64,000 bases of DNA from an uncultured Flavobacteriaceae bacterium (GTDB lineage Bacteria; Bacteroidota; Bacteroidia; Flavobacteriales; Flavobacteriaceae). Shown here piece after piece: positions 34,969 through 45,200 of the stretch. A program made the position numbers and the translations under genes. The notes under the pieces were generated by a model that ran no database searches, was not told where the DNA came from, and saw nothing but the letters and a program-made list of their open reading frames with translations. Numbering within the stretch: the first letter of the stretch is position 1; every line of letters starts with the position of its first letter. The stretch covers positions 1 through 64,000 of the forward strand of contig CALSRG010000002.1 in assembly GCA_943788695.1 (NCBI GenBank). The letters are read 5' to 3'.

Positions 34969-35496
34969 CTAATTATTCTGTGCTTCAAAATTCACCATCC
35001 ATTTACCCTGAACTTTCAAGACTTGTTCTATAATATCTCTAACGGCACCTTCGCCACCTTTTTTGTGTGAAACATATTTTGAAATCGATTTTATTTCAGG
35101 ACAAGCGTCTTGAGGACAGCAGGGGAGGCCAACTTTTTGCATCACCTGTAAGTCTGGAATATCATCACCCATGTAGATCACATGCCCGGGATCGATTTGT
35201 TTCGACGTTATAAATTTTTCAAAAATTTCAATCTTATCATGAGCGCCCAAATGAACATCTTTGATTCCTAAATTTTCTAAACGAATTTTCACACCATTGT
35301 TTGTGCCGCCTGTAATTATACAAATGTTAAATCCTGCTACTAATGCACTTTTAAGGGCAAAGCCATCTTTAACATTCATTTTTCTGGTCAATTCGCCTTC
35401 TGGGGTAATATAGATACCACCGTTGGTGAGGACACCATCTACATCAAAAATAAATGTATTGATTTTGTGGAGCATTGTTTTATAACTATCTGCCAT
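34969..35496 (-). CDS. KdsC-like HAD phosphatase (3-deoxy-D-manno-octulosonate 8-phosphatase family)
   Basis: A 175-residue cap-less HAD phosphatase. Motif I IFDVDGVLTNGGIYI (about 16-30) carries the nucleophile Asp and DxD; motif II is CIITGGTNNGVKI; Lys and motif IV are in VIYMGDDIPDLQVMQKVG (about 117-134). The DVDGVLTDG text and the short length fit KdsC, which makes KDO for lipopolysaccharide. In Bacteroidota this small protein usually stands alone in operons with maf, as here. Exact substrate is not proven. It overlaps the DUF2520 gene by 11 bp. Confidence 0.85.
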   Translation of the reverse strand: MADSYKTMLHKINTFIFDVDGVLTNGGIYITPEGELTRKMNVKDGFALKSALVAGFNICIITGGTNNGVKIRLENLGIKDVHLGAHDKIEIFEKFITSKQIDPGHVIYMGDDIPDLQVMQKVGLPCCPQDACPEIKSISKYVSHKKGGEGAVRDIIEQVLKVQGKWMVNFEAQNN

Positions 35497-36241
35497 GAGT
35501 TTGTTGTATGCTTTTAGTAAGAAGTTCGTAAATTAATTTGTGGTTTTCGTTATCCAATTGTTTCAGATGACGCTTGAGTGTTTTTTTGTCGTTTCGCAAG
35601 GCAGGACCCGTTTGAGCTTGATAAGGAGATAGGTCTTGGACTTTAAGTGCTGTTTCCAAAATGAGCGGTTTTAGTATAGCAAAATCTAATCGCGATCCGT
35701 CTGAAATTTCATGTGCAATTCGATACAACTGATTCGTGAAATTATTAACAAAAACAGCTGCAATATGCAAGGCACTTCTTTGGTCACTTGAAATCACAAC
35801 GCTCTTACAGCCTAAAGCATCAGAAAGCGACTTAAGTAATTGTAAATCCTGTTTTGTTAGGGCTTCTATGCAAATTGGAACCTTTGAAAAATCTAAAACT
35901 CTTTTTTTAGAAAATGTTTGCAGGGGATAAAACACTCCTCTACGGTGTTTTTTATCCAGATCAGACAGGTTAACGCTTCCAGAGGTATGCACAACCAACG
36001 CTTTTAAAGTTTCTATTTGACTTGAATAAGTTGAAATAGCATCATCACTTATGGCGAGAATGACAATATCAGTTGATGGTATTTTTTTAAAATCGGTAAC
36101 TATAGGTGCCGTGGTTTCATGTAAAACCTTTGAGGTGTCGCGCACAACCCAATTCGAAAAAGCTATGTTCGATGTATCATCCATAGCCTTCGCCAGATGG
36201 TGCGCCACATTTCCAGAACCGACAAGCGTAACAGAAATCAT
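35486..36241 (-). CDS. Rossmann-like and DUF2520 domain-containing protein
   Basis: A 251-residue protein with an N-terminal NAD(P)-binding Rossmann-like domain (VTLVGSGNVAHHLAKAM, residues 4-20) and a C-terminal helical DUF2520 domain (from about 120; SSDQRSALHIAAVFVNNFTNQLY is its typical helix). It resembles 6-phosphogluconate and ketopantoate reductase-like dehydrogenases. Substrate unknown. It is the first gene of the operon with the kdsC-like, maf and lipoprotein genes, and it is divergent from the cytochrome c maturation gene. Confidence 0.88.
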   Translation of the reverse strand: MISVTLVGSGNVAHHLAKAMDDTSNIAFSNWVVRDTSKVLHETTAPIVTDFKKIPSTDIVILAISDDAISTYSSQIETLKALVVHTSGSVNLSDLDKKHRRGVFYPLQTFSKKRVLDFSKVPICIEALTKQDLQLLKSLSDALGCKSVVISSDQRSALHIAAVFVNNFTNQLYRIAHEISDGSRLDFAILKPLILETALKVQDLSPYQAQTGPALRNDKKTLKRHLKQLDNENHKLIYELLTKSIQQTHGR

Positions 36242-36307
36242 TTGGCGAAAATACGCAACTATTTAATCAATTGAAAATAAGAAACCAAGGGATTTAGCTA
36301 TTGAATT

Positions 36308-36340
36308 TTGAGGTCAAATTTTCATTTTGTAGTATCTTTG
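36308..36340 (+). promoter_or_regulatory. ccsBA promoter
   Basis: TTG (36308-36310), 22 bases, TATCTTTG (36333-36340). The ATG begins 22 bases after the -7 box. Confidence 0.65.
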
Positions 36341-36362
36341 TGCCTCGAAACACAGATCGTCA

Positions 36363-39300
36363 ATGTTCAAAAAAATCACCAACGTACTTTTTTCTACTCG
36401 CACTACTGGATTACTCTTTATCGCTTTCGCAATTGCCATGGCCATTGGGACTTTTATCGATGCTGGAGAAGGTGCTTCTCCAACACCAATGTCTCGAAGA
36501 TTGATTTATAACGCTTGGTGGTTTGAGGCAATCATGGCAATGTTTGTTTTTAATTTTATAGGGAACATTTTTAAATTTAAATTGCTCAGAAAAGAAAAAT
36601 GGGCGACGCTCACTTTGCACTTGTCATTCATTTTTATTTTACTCGGTGCTTTCGTGACACGGTATAACGGATTCGAAGGCATGATGGCTATTCGCGAGGG
36701 TGAAACTGAGCAAATGTTTTTGTCCGAAAAAACATACATTTCCCTTTTTATTGACGGTGATTTTACCATTAATGGTGTGCCACAACGCCGTGTTAGGGAA
36801 TATGCAGTCGATTTCTCGAAAAGACTTGACAATACATTTGAAGAACATACCGATTATAATCAACAAAAAGTATCGATCAAATTAGTTGATTTTATCGCAG
36901 GTGCTGAAAGGGATATTGTTCCTGATGAGAATGGAGACCGTTATTTGAAAGTAGTGGAAGCGGGGAGTGCTGGACCACATAATCATTTCTTGAAGGATGG
37001 AGATATTCAAAGCATTCACGGTGTTTTGTATGCTTTTAATAATGAAACTTCTGGAGCCATAAACATCACTGATAAGGACGGGAAACTTTTTATTCAGTCA
37101 CCATTTGAAGGTGAATTTCTCACCATGGCAACAGGCACTCAGGGCCAATTGGTTAAGGATAGCATTCAAACATTGCAATTACGTTCACGATATATCATTG
37201 GAAATCAAGCAATCGTTTTCCCAAAACCTATTGTTAAAGGGGTTTTTGATGTGGTGAAAAAATCGGAATTACTTAAAGGCGATAAAGATGCCGTTGTGCT
37301 CGAGGTAAGTAGTGCAGGTGAAAGCAAAATAGTTAAGCTACTTGGGGGTAAAGGCACAAACGAAGCTTACGAGCAATTTGAATTGGCTGGTTTAAAATTT
37401 GGCATTAATTATGGTTCAAAAGTGTATGAATTACCTTTTCAAATTAAATTAAATGACTTTGTTGCAGAGCGTTATCCTGGCACTGAAAAGCGTTATTCAG
37501 AATTTGCAAGCGCAGTGACTGTATTCGATAAAAAGGATGGCGATTTTGATTATCGCATATATATGAACCACATCCTCGATCACCGTGGCTATCGTTTTTT
37601 TCAATCGTCATTTGATCCAGATGAAAAAGGAACTATCTTATCCGTTAATCATGATTTTTGGGGGACTTGGATTACCTATGTAGGTTATTTCTTACTCTAT
37701 TTTGGTTTGATGGCCATTTTGTTTAGCCGATATACACGTTTTAATGATTTAAGAAAACAATTAGAAAAATTAAAAAAAATAAAATCCAAACTGTCAGTAG
37801 TTGTGTTTTTGATGTGGTCGATTTTTGGTTTTGCTCAAATTGATTCGCATGAGCATACAGCTTCGAATAAGCAGGTCATTGATTCGATTTTAGCGGAAAA
37901 TATTTCACCTAAGTCGGAAGCTGACCGTTTTGGGCGTTTGGTAATTCAGGATTTAGGAGGTCGAATGATGCCTGTAAATACCTATGCGTCAGAATTGCTG
38001 AGAAAACTTAGTAAGTACGATTATTATGAGGATGCCGATGCTAATCAGGCTTTTCTTTCTATGCATGAAAGTCCACTGCTTTGGTATAGTGTTCCAATTA
38101 TTTACCTCAGTAAGAAAAAGGCAGATACCATTCGAAATATCATTGGTTTACCCAAAGAAGATAAGTACGCCACACTTGCCGACTTTTTTACCGAGAGAGG
38201 AGTGTATAAATTAGCACCTTATTTAGAAGAGGCTTATAAGACCCAACAGCCGAATGCTTTTCAAAAGCAATTTAAGGAAGCTGATGAACGTGTTAATCTT
38301 TTATTTAACACCCTTGAGCAAGAGCATTTAAAACTATTTCCGTTGCCAGACGATCCAAACAACAAATGGGTTTCACCAAATGAATTTAGAAAGGAAGGTT
38401 ATGTAGTAGAAGATACTCTATATGCTAATTTTATTAATACTGGTTTCCAAGCCTATTTATATGTGCTTAACCAAGATAAGCAATCAGGAAATTTTGAAAA
38501 GAGTCGAGAATTGTTGGATGCAATCAAAATCACTCAAAAGGAAATTGGTGCAGCCGTCATGTTGTCAGAAAATAAAATCAACAGTGAAATAACCTACAAC
38601 CGATACGATATTTTTAAGAGACTATTCAGTTGGTATTTGTATGCTGGAACCCTTCTTTTTGTTGTTGTGTTAATTGAATTGTTGCGCGAGAGAGGCAAGT
38701 TATGGTATTACCTAAACAGAGTGCTTACTGTTGCTATTTATGCGCTTTTGGTTATCCACACCGTTGGCTTAGGATATCGTTGGTACATTTCTGGACATGC
38801 GCCATGGAGTGATGCTTATGAGTCTATGATTTATGTGGCATGGGCTACCATGGCTTTTGGAGCAGTATTTGGCTATCGTAGTAAATTAACCTTAGCCTCG
38901 ACAGCCTTCGTAACTGCTATGATTTTGATGATCGCCCATTGGAATTGGATGGATCCAGCAATCGCAAATTTACAGCCTGTTTTAAATAGTTACTGGTTAA
39001 TGATTCATGTGGCTGTTATTGTCGCAAGTTACGGTCCGTTTACTTTGGGTATGATTCTCGGACTTGTAGCATTAATCTTGATGATTGTTACAAATAGTAA
39101 TAATAAGGAAAAGTTTAAACTTCATGTTAAAGAGTTAACGGCGATCAATGAAATGGCTTTGACCGTTGGTTTGGTCATGTTGACTATTGGGAATTTCTTA
39201 GGAGGCATGTGGGCTAATGAAAGTTGGGGACGCTATTGGGGATGGGATCCAAAAGAAACATGGGCCTTAATTAGTATTATGGTTTATGCTTTTGTCCTTC

Positions 39301-39533
39301 ACATGCGATTGATTCCAGGCTTAGGTGGACGATTAGGCTACAATGTAGCTTCAATTATCGCATTTGGAAGTATCATGATGACTTACTTTGGCGTGAACTT
39401 CTACCTCTCAGGTTTACATTCTTATGCCAGTGGCGATCAAATTGTTAGTCTGCAATTTATTTTTATCGCTATTGCCGCCATTTCTTTAGTTACATTATTC
39501 GCTCATTATAAATACAAACGTTTCTATAGATAA
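36363..39533 (+). CDS. ccsA: cytochrome c biogenesis protein, ResB-CcsA fusion
   Basis: A 1056-residue System II haem export and cytochrome c synthetase. The N-terminal half is ResB-like: membrane helices at about 13-30, 60-77 and 83-100, a large periplasmic domain (about 105-430), and a further helix at about 440-465. A second periplasmic section follows (about 490-760). The C-terminal half is CcsA, with about eight helices and the WWD haem-handling motif WGRYWGWDPKETWALISIM (about 954-972), plus flanking His residues. The fusion is normal in Bacteroidota. It has its own consensus promoter. Confidence 0.92.
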   Translation: MFKKITNVLFSTRTTGLLFIAFAIAMAIGTFIDAGEGASPTPMSRRLIYNAWWFEAIMAMFVFNFIGNIFKFKLLRKEKWATLTLHLSFIFILLGAFVTRYNGFEGMMAIREGETEQMFLSEKTYISLFIDGDFTINGVPQRRVREYAVDFSKRLDNTFEEHTDYNQQKVSIKLVDFIAGAERDIVPDENGDRYLKVVEAGSAGPHNHFLKDGDIQSIHGVLYAFNNETSGAINITDKDGKLFIQSPFEGEFLTMATGTQGQLVKDSIQTLQLRSRYIIGNQAIVFPKPIVKGVFDVVKKSELLKGDKDAVVLEVSSAGESKIVKLLGGKGTNEAYEQFELAGLKFGINYGSKVYELPFQIKLNDFVAERYPGTEKRYSEFASAVTVFDKKDGDFDYRIYMNHILDHRGYRFFQSSFDPDEKGTILSVNHDFWGTWITYVGYFLLYFGLMAILFSRYTRFNDLRKQLEKLKKIKSKLSVVVFLMWSIFGFAQIDSHEHTASNKQVIDSILAENISPKSEADRFGRLVIQDLGGRMMPVNTYASELLRKLSKYDYYEDADANQAFLSMHESPLLWYSVPIIYLSKKKADTIRNIIGLPKEDKYATLADFFTERGVYKLAPYLEEAYKTQQPNAFQKQFKEADERVNLLFNTLEQEHLKLFPLPDDPNNKWVSPNEFRKEGYVVEDTLYANFINTGFQAYLYVLNQDKQSGNFEKSRELLDAIKITQKEIGAAVMLSENKINSEITYNRYDIFKRLFSWYLYAGTLLFVVVLIELLRERGKLWYYLNRVLTVAIYALLVIHTVGLGYRWYISGHAPWSDAYESMIYVAWATMAFGAVFGYRSKLTLASTAFVTAMILMIAHWNWMDPAIANLQPVLNSYWLMIHVAVIVASYGPFTLGMILGLVALILMIVTNSNNKEKFKLHVKELTAINEMALTVGLVMLTIGNFLGGMWANESWGRYWGWDPKETWALISIMVYAFVLHMRLIPGLGGRLGYNVASIIAFGSIMMTYFGVNFYLSGLHSYASGDQIVSLQFIFIAIAAISLVTLFAHYKYKRFYR

Positions 39534-39571
39534 TGTCCCAGGTGAGTATCTCATGAATGACACTTTTTTCT

Positions 39572-39579
39572 TACCTTTG
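39572..39579 (+). promoter_or_regulatory. -7 promoter element upstream of the DUF4139 fragment
   Basis: TACCTTTG matches the -7 consensus, about 120 bases before the ATG at 39699. A -33 TTG is not evident. It may be the surviving promoter of the truncated gene. Confidence 0.35.
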
Positions 39580-39698
39580 AGATATTAGTGCCCTAGTCTA
39601 CAATTTACCATAGAGAACCTAAGCAAAGTACTCCTTTGAATTGTTTTTCGACTGACAACTTCGTAGATTTTTTATTGGGTTCTAGTAATTCATCAATT

Positions 39699-40397
39699 AT
39701 GAGAAAGTTATTTATTTTCATCATTTGCATGTCGCTTTATAAAGTTGACGCACAAAATATGCACGAGGTTACCGTTAAAACGGAGGTCAGTGATGTAACT
39801 GTTTTTATTTCAGGAGCTCAAATTATCCGAAAGAAAAATGTTGATATTAAATCAGGTGTTACTGTGTTAAAATTTAGTGGTTTGTCGCCTTTTATAGAGG
39901 GTAAAAGTGTGCAAGTTAAAGCAAGTGGGAATGTAACAGTTCTGTCCGTAAATCATCAGCAAAATTTTATAGACGAATTAGAAAAATCAGATGAATTGCT
40001 AGCATTGGAACAGGCGTTAAAGGAAACTTTAGGAAAGTTGGACGTGGAAAAGGCGCATTTAGACGTAATAAGGGAAAATTTATTGCTTTTGCAGGAGAAT
40101 AGAACGATTGGAGGAAAGAGCGAAACCTTAAATGTCATTGATTTGAAAGCGGCTTCAAATTTTTATAGTGATAAATTGACTGCTTTAAAGCTTAATGAAA
40201 TAGATCGAAATAACAAACTAAAGGAACCAAGAGAGGAAGTGGAAGAGCTTTCAAATCAAATCAACGGTCTAGCAACTAAAAAGGACTTTGCCAACGGTGA
40301 AATAGTATTGAAAGTAGAGGCTAAAAATTATACAAATACAAATATTGAATTGTCCTATTTGGTCGGTACAATGCTATCGTTTCAGGGACTTTTTTAA
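39699..40397 (+). pseudogene. DUF4139 (DUF4140/MuiA-type) protein, N-terminal fragment
   Basis: The frame encodes a signal peptide (MRKLFIFIICMSLYKVDAQ) and a DUF4140 N-terminal domain (VTVFISGAQIIRKKNVDI, then SPFIEGKSVQVKASG), a coiled-coil linker and the first strand of the DUF4139 domain (NTNIELSYLVG). Full members have roughly 530-600 residues; this one loses homology at about 40367 and ends 10 codons later in out-of-frame text. From there the DNA, in another frame, encodes the end of a different protein. The gene is therefore a truncated remnant produced by a deletion or rearrangement. Confidence 0.8.
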
Positions 40398-40621
40398 AAC
40401 CAACAGTTTCAACCAACCTGAAGTCAGCATCGGCAGATGTTGCTAACCATTTGGTTCAAATGCAAAAAGATAAGCTGCAAAATCAAGGAAAAGATATCAT
40501 TGGAGGTTTTCTTGGAAAAAATAAGGTTTCTACAGACACCACTAAAGTAAATGAGGGTACAAAAACAGATCCAGTTAAAAGTGTTTTGAAAGGATTGTTA
40601 AAAAAGAAAAAGAATAATTAG
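40367..40621 (+). pseudogene. AsmA-like protein, C-terminal fragment
   Basis: The frame 40367-40621 encodes about 84 residues, YNAIVSGTFLKPTVSTNLKS and a Gln/Lys helix (ANHLVQMQKDKLQNQGKD), ending LKGLLKKKKNN. This looks like the extreme C-terminus of a Bacteroidota AsmA-family envelope protein, in which a last strand repeat is followed by such a helix and a basic tail. It has no start codon and is in the +2 frame relative to the DUF4139 fragment it is joined to. Family call is from pattern memory and is less certain than the fact of the fusion. Confidence 0.55.
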
Positions 40622-40895
40622 ATGGATTAAATGGTCAATAGCCGTTTATTCCTGCAAATGATTATGCGCTAATTCAGGTTTCAAGCGCTTTATATAGAGC
40701 TTACAAATGTTACAGTGCAAATCGTCATTATTCAATGGTTGATACAAACAACAATACATATAAATAATTGCGCCATTTGGCGTTTTCAACTAAAGTAATG
40801 TTTGTGCCGCTTTCTTGTAATAATTTGAAGATGTGTAAAAGAGATTCTAATCAAAACATATAATTGTCACAAAGTTATAAATCCTCAAATAAACT
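40622..40895. other. intergenic stretch, no gene seen
   Basis: These 274 bases after the AsmA-like fragment contain no convincing frame. A short GC hairpin (CGCCA/TGGCG at 40771-40782 followed by TTTT) may be a weak terminator. Stop codons interrupt all frames. Confidence 0.5.
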
Positions 40896-41240
40896 ATGAA
40901 AACGTTCTCCTTATCTCAAAATCAAGTCTATAATAAAACAAAAGTAACAGCGGAGGTGATTATGGAAACTCCTTTCTCTAAAGAAATCAGGCTATTGCTT
41001 TATAAAAATCAATTTATGAAAGAGCATAAAACAAGTTTTCCAATTACTATTGAAGTGTTTCAGGGCGCTATTAATTTATCAGTGGAGGGAGAGTCTAAAG
41101 TAATGCTTGCAGGGGATATGATCTATTTAGACGCAGATGTACCTCATTCTCTAAAAGCTAAAGCTAATAGTATAGTTCGACTTACTTTATCAAAGTTTGA
41201 TAAAATAGAACGTATCGAAGAGCTAATTAATGGAACATAG
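40896..41240 (+). CDS. cupin domain-containing protein
   Basis: A 114-residue single-domain cupin. The barrel strands are seen in KEHKTSFPITIEVFQGAINL (about 46-65) and VMLAGDMIYLDADVPHSLKA (about 68-87). The metal-binding His set is partly present: His48 at the start of motif 1 and His83 in motif 2, while the second His of motif 1 is not in the usual place (SFPIT), so metal binding is uncertain. Function unknown; such small cupins are often called regulators of sugar or stress metabolism. It is 54 bp before bshB1. Confidence 0.75.
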   Translation: MKTFSLSQNQVYNKTKVTAEVIMETPFSKEIRLLLYKNQFMKEHKTSFPITIEVFQGAINLSVEGESKVMLAGDMIYLDADVPHSLKAKANSIVRLTLSKFDKIERIEELINGT

Positions 41241-41294
41241 GTAGAAATGAGCAATATTTAAAATAGTCGTATTTTCGCCATATAAAATAATTGG

Positions 41295-42014
41295 ATGAAA
41301 CTTAATATTCTTGCATTTGGCGCACATCCCGACGATGTCGAATTAGGTGCTGGCGCAACTTTAGCTAAAGAAATCGCTGCTGGAAAATCGGTTGGTATTG
41401 TAGATTTAACAGGTGGAGAACTTGGGACACGTGGTTCGGAAAGCCAGCGAACTGATGAGGCAGAAGAGGCTGCACGTATTTTGGGGGTTAAGGTCCGTCA
41501 CAACATGCGCTTTGCGGATGGTTTTTTTCAAAATGACAAAAATTGTCAACTTGCTTTAATAAAGGTCATAAGAAAGTATCAACCAGAATTGGTTATCTGT
41601 AATGCTGTAACAGATCGTCATGTCGATCACGGAAAAGGTAGTCAGCTGGTCAGTGATGCGTGTTTTTTAAGCGGACTGATGAAGATTGAAACCAAAGATT
41701 CAGACGGTCAAATTCAACACCCATGGCGTCCTAATCACGTCTTTCATTACATACAATGGCATCATATTCAGCCCGATATTGTGGTTGATGTTACGGGTTA
41801 CATAGATAAGAAGTTACAGGCCGTTAAGGCGTATTCGAGTCAGTTTTATGACCCGGATAGTGAGGCTCCATCAACAGCCATATCTTCTCAAAACTTTCTT
41901 GATAGTGTTCAATACCGTGCTGCAGATTTTGGTAGAATTATTGGCACAGCCTATGCAGAAGGCTTTACTGTTGAGCGTTTTCCTGCAGTTAATAGCCTGT
42001 TTGATTTGATCTAA
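41295..42014 (+). CDS. bshB1: bacillithiol biosynthesis deacetylase BshB1
   Basis: A 239-residue zinc-dependent LmbE/PIG-L family deacetylase that removes the acetyl group from GlcNAc-malate in bacillithiol synthesis. The zinc site is FGAHPDDVELG (about 8-18) together with His residues in DRHVDHGKG (about 110-118). DLTGGELGTRGS and FHYIQWHHIQPDIVVDV are family text. Bacillithiol is the low-molecular-weight thiol of many Bacteroidota. The other bsh genes are not in this window. It ends 63 bp before tRNA-His. Confidence 0.92.
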   Translation: MKLNILAFGAHPDDVELGAGATLAKEIAAGKSVGIVDLTGGELGTRGSESQRTDEAEEAARILGVKVRHNMRFADGFFQNDKNCQLALIKVIRKYQPELVICNAVTDRHVDHGKGSQLVSDACFLSGLMKIETKDSDGQIQHPWRPNHVFHYIQWHHIQPDIVVDVTGYIDKKLQAVKAYSSQFYDPDSEAPSTAISSQNFLDSVQYRAADFGRIIGTAYAEGFTVERFPAVNSLFDLI

Positions 42015-42033
42015 ATTAATTAGGATTTTTATT

Positions 42034-42064
42034 TTGTTACAAATCATAAATAAGTTTAAATTTG
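42034..42064 (+). promoter_or_regulatory. tRNA-His promoter
   Basis: TTG (42034-42036), 20 bases, TAAATTTG (42057-42064), a perfect consensus, 13 bases before the tRNA. Confidence 0.7.
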
Positions 42065-42077
42065 CCCTTCTTTAATG

Positions 42078-42151
42078 GTGGTTGTAGCTCAGTTGGTTAG
42101 AGCATTGGTTTGTGGTACCAAGGGTCGCCGGTTCGAGCCCGGTCTTCCACC
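42078..42151 (+). tRNA. tRNA-His (GUG)
   Basis: The cloverleaf has D-arm GCTC/GAGC, anticodon stem TTGGT/ACCAA with loop TTGTGGT (GUG at 42112-42114), T-arm GCCGG-TTCGAGC-CCGGT. A G at 42077 supplies the G-1 typical of tRNA-His and C73 pairs with it. The acceptor stem GTGGTTG/CTTCCAC has two adjacent U-U mismatches. CCA is not encoded. Confidence 0.88.
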
Positions 42152-42153
42152 CA

Positions 42154-42183
42154 AAAAAAGCCTGTCGAATGACGGGCTTTTTT
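42154..42183 (+). terminator. intrinsic terminator of tRNA-His
   Basis: AAAGCCTGTC pairs with GACGGGCTTT (42157-42166/42171-42180) with a GAAT loop, followed by a T run. Confidence 0.85.
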
Positions 42184-42244
42184 GTTCACAATACCTTTTA
42201 AAATTATAAATTTTAATAACTTTACTCTCTTTCATGAATGATTG

Positions 42245-45200
42245 ATGTCAATAAGAGTATTCTACTTAATTTTATTTCTATTTTTCTCCATTAATCTTTC
42301 TGCGCAACAGTTCCGGTACGCCTCGGCTTTGGCAGATTTAGATTCTTATGGAGATAATAGTGGTGTAGCAGTTGCTGATTATGATCAAGATGGTGATTTG
42401 GACGTATTTTTAGTTTCGAGAAGAGCCCATGGAGGACTAGAGTATTTTTACAGCAAACTTCTTCGAAATGAAAACAACGGTAAATTTATCGATGCTACTT
42501 TCAGTATGGGAGTTAGTCAGGATTTGAATTATGAAATTGACTCAACATATTTTTTGGATTATGGAGAACGCCAATCGGCATCTTGGGGCGATATAAATAA
42601 TGACGGTTATCCTGATCTTTTTGTTGGAAATTCCGGAACAAATGCTCTGTACTTGAACAATGGCAATGGAACGTTTTCCGATATATCTGAGTCTTCAGGT
42701 TTGGGATATTTTTGCTCAATTTGTTTCACCGTGGGCGGCCTATGGGTGGACTATGATTTAGATGGATTTCTCGACCTATACCTATCAGACAATAATACAG
42801 TTAGTGAAAACAGGCTGTTCAGAAATATGGGCAACAATACCTTCGAGCTTATTGAATTTGACGATCAAACAACGGGAAGTACTTTTGCTGCTATCCCAAT
42901 TTATGCCGATAACAACGATTATCCCGACATATATGTAACCAATGATTTTAATGAAAATAATGAATTGCATATTAACCTTGATGGCAATCAATTGACAGAA
43001 AACGCATATGGTTATAATTTAGTTGACCCATTCGACGGTATGGGACTAGCTACTTCTGATTTCAATAATGACGGCTCAGTGGAGGTATTCATTGCCAACA
43101 GAAGTGAAAATGGATTTTATACTAAAGGCAATAACGGTTTATATTCCAATATTGCCGAATTTACGGGTATATATGATACGGGTTGGGCCTGGGGAGCCAG
43201 TTTTGCAGATTTTAATCATGATTTATTTGATGACGTTTATATTACAACTGGTCTAAATGCACCTGAAGAAGATCATTATTTTGAAAATCAGGCCATAAAT
43301 GATATACGAGTTTATTCAGAAATTACGCTTCAGAGCGATCCCATTTTCACTGAAGGTGGAACTGTTGTATCGTTTGATTACGATAATGACGGTGATTTGG
43401 ATATTTTAGCTACAAGTTTTTCTAGGGAACCATTATTTTACGAAAATACTGCAGTCGACACTTATTATACAAGTGACATAGATGGTAATTGGCTCAAGGT
43501 ACAGCTGCAAGGTACCGTTTCCAATAGAGATGGTTTAGGTGCACGTGTATCGCTTTCTGTTGACGATAATACAGATTTATACAAAGAGTACAATGGTATA
43601 AGTTTTCACTCACAATCTGTTCAACCTTTGCACTTTGGCTTAGGAAATATTGGGGCAGATGATTTGACCATTAAGGTGCTATGGCCTAGCGGTATAATCG
43701 ATGAGTATGACTCAATTCCACACAACAGTACCATTCGAATTATTGAAGGTGAAAGTTTAAATATTATTGATAATAATACTGCGATTAAGATAAGTGGCTG
43801 CACTGATCCCTTATCATGTAACTACAATCCGAACGCGACAGTTGATGATGGTAGCTGCTCTTACTTATCTGGTCTAAATATTTTTGGAGCTGAGATCAGT
43901 TACCCTCTATATCATGAAGAATATAGCGTTACCTTGCCTCCAGATGTCATTGCTGTTTGGGAGGTAACAAATGGTGAAATTATTGATGGTCAGGGCACTG
44001 ACACTATAATGGTCAAATGGGGCATCGCTACACAAGGTGAAGTCTCAATAACATATTCGAATGGTATTTGTGATTCTAGTATATTTAATCAAAATGTTGA
44101 TTTGCAATACTACGATAACGAGGCCTCTTCAGGAACTTATTCAGTGGCGCGACTTTGGAATGAGGCATTGTTAGAGGCCATCCGATTAGACAGGGCCAGG
44201 CCTACAGTTCATGCCAGAAATTTATTCCATGTTAGCGCAGCTATGTTTGATGCGTGGTCAGTTTTCAATGCACCCGCTCATCCATATTTTTTGGGGCAAA
44301 CTGTACACGGTTTCGAAATTCCTTTTGATGGTTTTACGGTAAGTTCCGAAGAAATGGTTGAAACGGCGATTAGTTTTGCAGCATTCCGATTGTTATCTCA
44401 TCGGTTTCAATCCTCTTTTAACCACGAACAAACTCAAGAAATTTTTAACAATTTAATGGTCTTACTTGAAGAAGATATCAATAACACTTCTTTAGATTAC
44501 AGCAATGGTGATGCGGCAGCTCTAGGCAATTATATCGCCGATCAAATTATTCTGTACGGCTTGCAGGATGGGTCAAACGAGTTGAATGACTATGATAATT
44601 TGTTTTACGAACCAGTTAACGAACCTATGATTCCAGAAGAGGCTGGCAATCCTAATATCATAAATTCAAGCAGATGGCAGCCTCTGGCGTTTGATATATT
44701 TATTGATCAAAGTGGCAACGTCCTCGATCAAAACATACCCCCTTTTTTAGGCGCTGAGTGGGGAAACAGCATGCCATTTGCATTAGATAATCAAGACCTT
44801 TCAATTTTTTATCGTGATGGTGGTACCTATCCAGTTTATCATGATCCAGGGGCGCCGCCACTTTTGGATGCAACCAATGATTCGGAGGCACAAGATTATA
44901 TCGATGCTTTTGCAATGGTAGCGGTTTGGAGTTCTCACTTATCTCCAGAAGACGGTGTGATATGGGATATTTCTCCTAAATCTAAAGGAAATGTTGATTT
45001 GTCAGATTTACCAACATCAATTTCTGACTACGATTTATTTTACAACTATGAGGAAGGTGGTGATATAGGGACTGGATATGAGATTAATCCAGTAACGGAT
45101 TTACCATATGAGGAACAATTCGTTGCGCGAGGCGATTATACCCGAGTTTTAGCTGAGTTTTGGGCTGATGGTCCTGATTCTGAAACACCTCCTGGACATT

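Noticed and set aside
36363..39533. ResB-CcsA fusion as a novel protein
   Set aside because: This fusion is the normal Bacteroidota form of System II cytochrome c maturation.
43790..43862. Cys-rich linker in the T9SS protein as a separate small domain of interest
   Set aside because: The SGCTDPLSCNYNPNA-type segment is a common linker in flavobacterial secreted proteins.
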